A stretch of 64,000 nt of DNA. Source: Romboutsia_C sp015668195. Lineage in GTDB: Bacteria > Bacillota > Clostridia > Peptostreptococcales > Peptostreptococcaceae. The stretch covers positions 1 through 64,000 of the forward strand of contig NZ_JADPFC010000001.1 of NCBI RefSeq assembly GCF_015668195.1. The letters are read 5' to 3'. The notes under the pieces were generated by a model, which did not search any database, had not been told where the DNA came from, and was given only the letters and a program-made list of their open reading frames with translations. This document shows positions 63,006-64,000 of the stretch, in pieces (position 1 is the stretch's first letter; each line of letters opens with the position of its first letter). The position numbers and the translations under genes are program-made.

Positions 63006-63608
63006 GTGGATGAAAGAGGATATAGAGATGATTTAAGAAAAGTTATACTTGAAATGACCCAAAAAGATTTAGAAGGTAATGCATCTCAGAGAGGTATAAA
63101 AAAATACTTTGAAGGAAATATAGATAAAATAATAAATGAAAACATAAAAAAAGCATCAAGTGGCATGTCTTGTAATAATGTATATTTAAATATATTGAAA
63201 AGTGGATCTAATGAGAAAAATATATCCTTAATTGTAAAATCTATAAAATCACAAGATCTATTTAAATCTAAAAAAGAATTAATAAAATTTGCTAGATACT
63301 TAGGCATAAATGCCACAACAAAAAATTCTTACAATAGCATATTAAGAAGGATAGCTAACCATATTTATTCAAATAGAAATGAATACTCCAAAAGATATTT
63401 TTCATACCAAAAAGGGGGTAGAGAATATATTTTGGAGCCGGAGAGGATAAAAGAAGATTTAATTGAAAGTTATAAATCAAAAGCTAGAAATGATATGAAG
63501 TCTATAGCAAAACTGCTAGAAATAAGTGTTGATGATGAAGATAATGCGGAGGATATAAGAAGAAAGGTTATAAATTATATTATGAAAGAAAAACTAAATA
63601 AAAGATAA
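63006..63608 (+). CDS. unknown protein, helical and basic
   Basis: A 200-residue soluble protein starting at a GTG behind AAGGGGGGAG. It has an N-terminal helical part (YRDDLRKVILEMTQKDLEG), a middle block (SKKELIKFARYLGINATTKN) that resembles a short helix-turn-helix or SAP-like helical motif, and a similar second block SIAKLLEISVDDEDNAEDIR near the C-terminus. The two blocks may be a repeat. No catalytic motif, Cys pair or membrane segment. I do not recognise it; DNA binding is a possibility only. Confidence 0.7.
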   Translation: MDERGYRDDLRKVILEMTQKDLEGNASQRGIKKYFEGNIDKIINENIKKASSGMSCNNVYLNILKSGSNEKNISLIVKSIKSQDLFKSKKELIKFARYLGINATTKNSYNSILRRIANHIYSNRNEYSKRYFSYQKGGREYILEPERIKEDLIESYKSKARNDMKSIAKLLEISVDDEDNAEDIRRKVINYIMKEKLNKR

Positions 63609-63619
63609 ATATAAAGTTG

Positions 63620-63641
63620 AAGACGTCTTTAAGACGTCTTT
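63620..63641 (+). terminator. hairpin after the 200-residue gene
   Basis: A stem AAGACGTC/GACGTCTT followed by TAATTTTA; a weak T-tract. Confidence 0.6.
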
Positions 63642-63696
63642 AATTTTATAAAAAAGCATATAATATAAAATAAAACTATGATAGGAGTTGATATAT

Positions 63697-64000
63697 ATAA
63701 AAATCAGAAAGATAATAAGTCTTGCATGTGTATTTATATGTATATCTATAAGTGTAGTTATAGAAAGGATTTATTTTCCACCTAAAAAAGAATTAAAAGT
63801 AGTTAGTTATAATATACATAGTGGACTAGATAAAAATATGTTTCCTACATTATTTGATATTATAGATTTTTTGCGAGTATGTAACGCAGATATTATTTGT
63901 CTTCAAGAAGTAAATGAATCTGCTAAGTCTGGATTTCAAGTAAGTAGTTTCAAAGAAGAGTTAAAAATGTATTCTCATTTCGGCGCAAATGTAACTAAAT
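63697..64000 (+). CDS. endonuclease/exonuclease/phosphatase-family protein (partial, cut by window end)
   Basis: Open from about 63685 to the window edge. The frame reads a short basic start, one hydrophobic anchor (ISLACVFICISISVVI), then LKVVSYNIHSGLDKN and ADIICLQEVNES, the first two motifs of the EEP fold (Asn and Glu metal ligands). It is probably a membrane-anchored or exported phosphodiesterase. The start is unclear: AGGAG at 63683-63687 directly abuts a TTG at 63688, while the codon at good spacing, 63697, is ATA. Confidence 0.8.
   Translation, partial: MKIRKIISLACVFICISISVVIERIYFPPKKELKVVSYNIHSGLDKNMFPTLFDIIDFLRVCNADIICLQEVNESAKSGFQVSSFKEELKMYSHFGANVTK

Overview
The window is low-GC, AT-rich chromosomal DNA from an anaerobic, spore-forming member of the Clostridia, most likely Peptostreptococcaceae (relatives of Clostridioides, Paraclostridium, Romboutsia). 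Three things point there: a clear orthologue of the exosporium protein CdeC, strong G-rich ribosome binding sites with frequent TTG/GTG starts, and AddAB, SbcCD, YtvI and SpoVB-type genes of the clostridial kind. I see no phage, transposase, integrase or CRISPR array; it reads as ordinary chromosome with one spore-surface accessory region.

Layout. 1-409 is the end of an rRNA operon (23S 3' end, tRNA-Gly, 5S). 490-945 is a small membrane protein. 1105-13181 is one overlapping five-gene DNA-repair operon: an AddB-like protein without nuclease, an SF1 helicase, a free Fe-S RecB-type nuclease, then canonical AddB and AddA. 13476-20387 holds alanine racemase, an S66 carboxypeptidase and SbcD-SbcC. 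20385-20600 (minus strand) has two predicted small RNAs with C-rich loops; a third copy lies at 62795-62880. 20721-25323 holds a siroheme reductase, a CNNM/CorC-type protein, YtvI and PepT.

25482-35318 and 43241-49348 look like spore-surface regions. The first has a 961-residue Asp/Ala/Ser/Thr repeat protein, a small His/Lys-rich partner and six tiny hydrophobic proteins, mostly with Cys tails. Housekeeping genes (yfcE, nadK, an RluA-type synthase, a nucleoid protein gene, acpP) are interspersed. The second has cdeC, two possible beta-propeller proteins and a SpoVB-type flippase. Several of these genes are preceded by similar AC-N15/17-CATANNNTA (sigma-K-like) promoter sequences; cdeC and one tiny gene share the same 15-base stretch from the -10 element. 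Between them, 35516-43202 is a LacI-type regulator and a full histidine-to-glutamate operon (hutH, hutU, ftcD, hutI, fchA). A probable 6S RNA sits at 44780-44963.

49399-64000 is mostly housekeeping: a PHP phosphatase, a MocR-type regulator, DUF896, an M18 aminopeptidase, a LysR regulator, two lipoproteins, a metallophosphoesterase, polA-coaE-transglycosylase, two tRNA-Leu genes, a copper chaperone behind a CsoR-type operator, an unknown 200-residue protein and the start of an endonuclease/exonuclease/phosphatase-family gene cut by the window edge.
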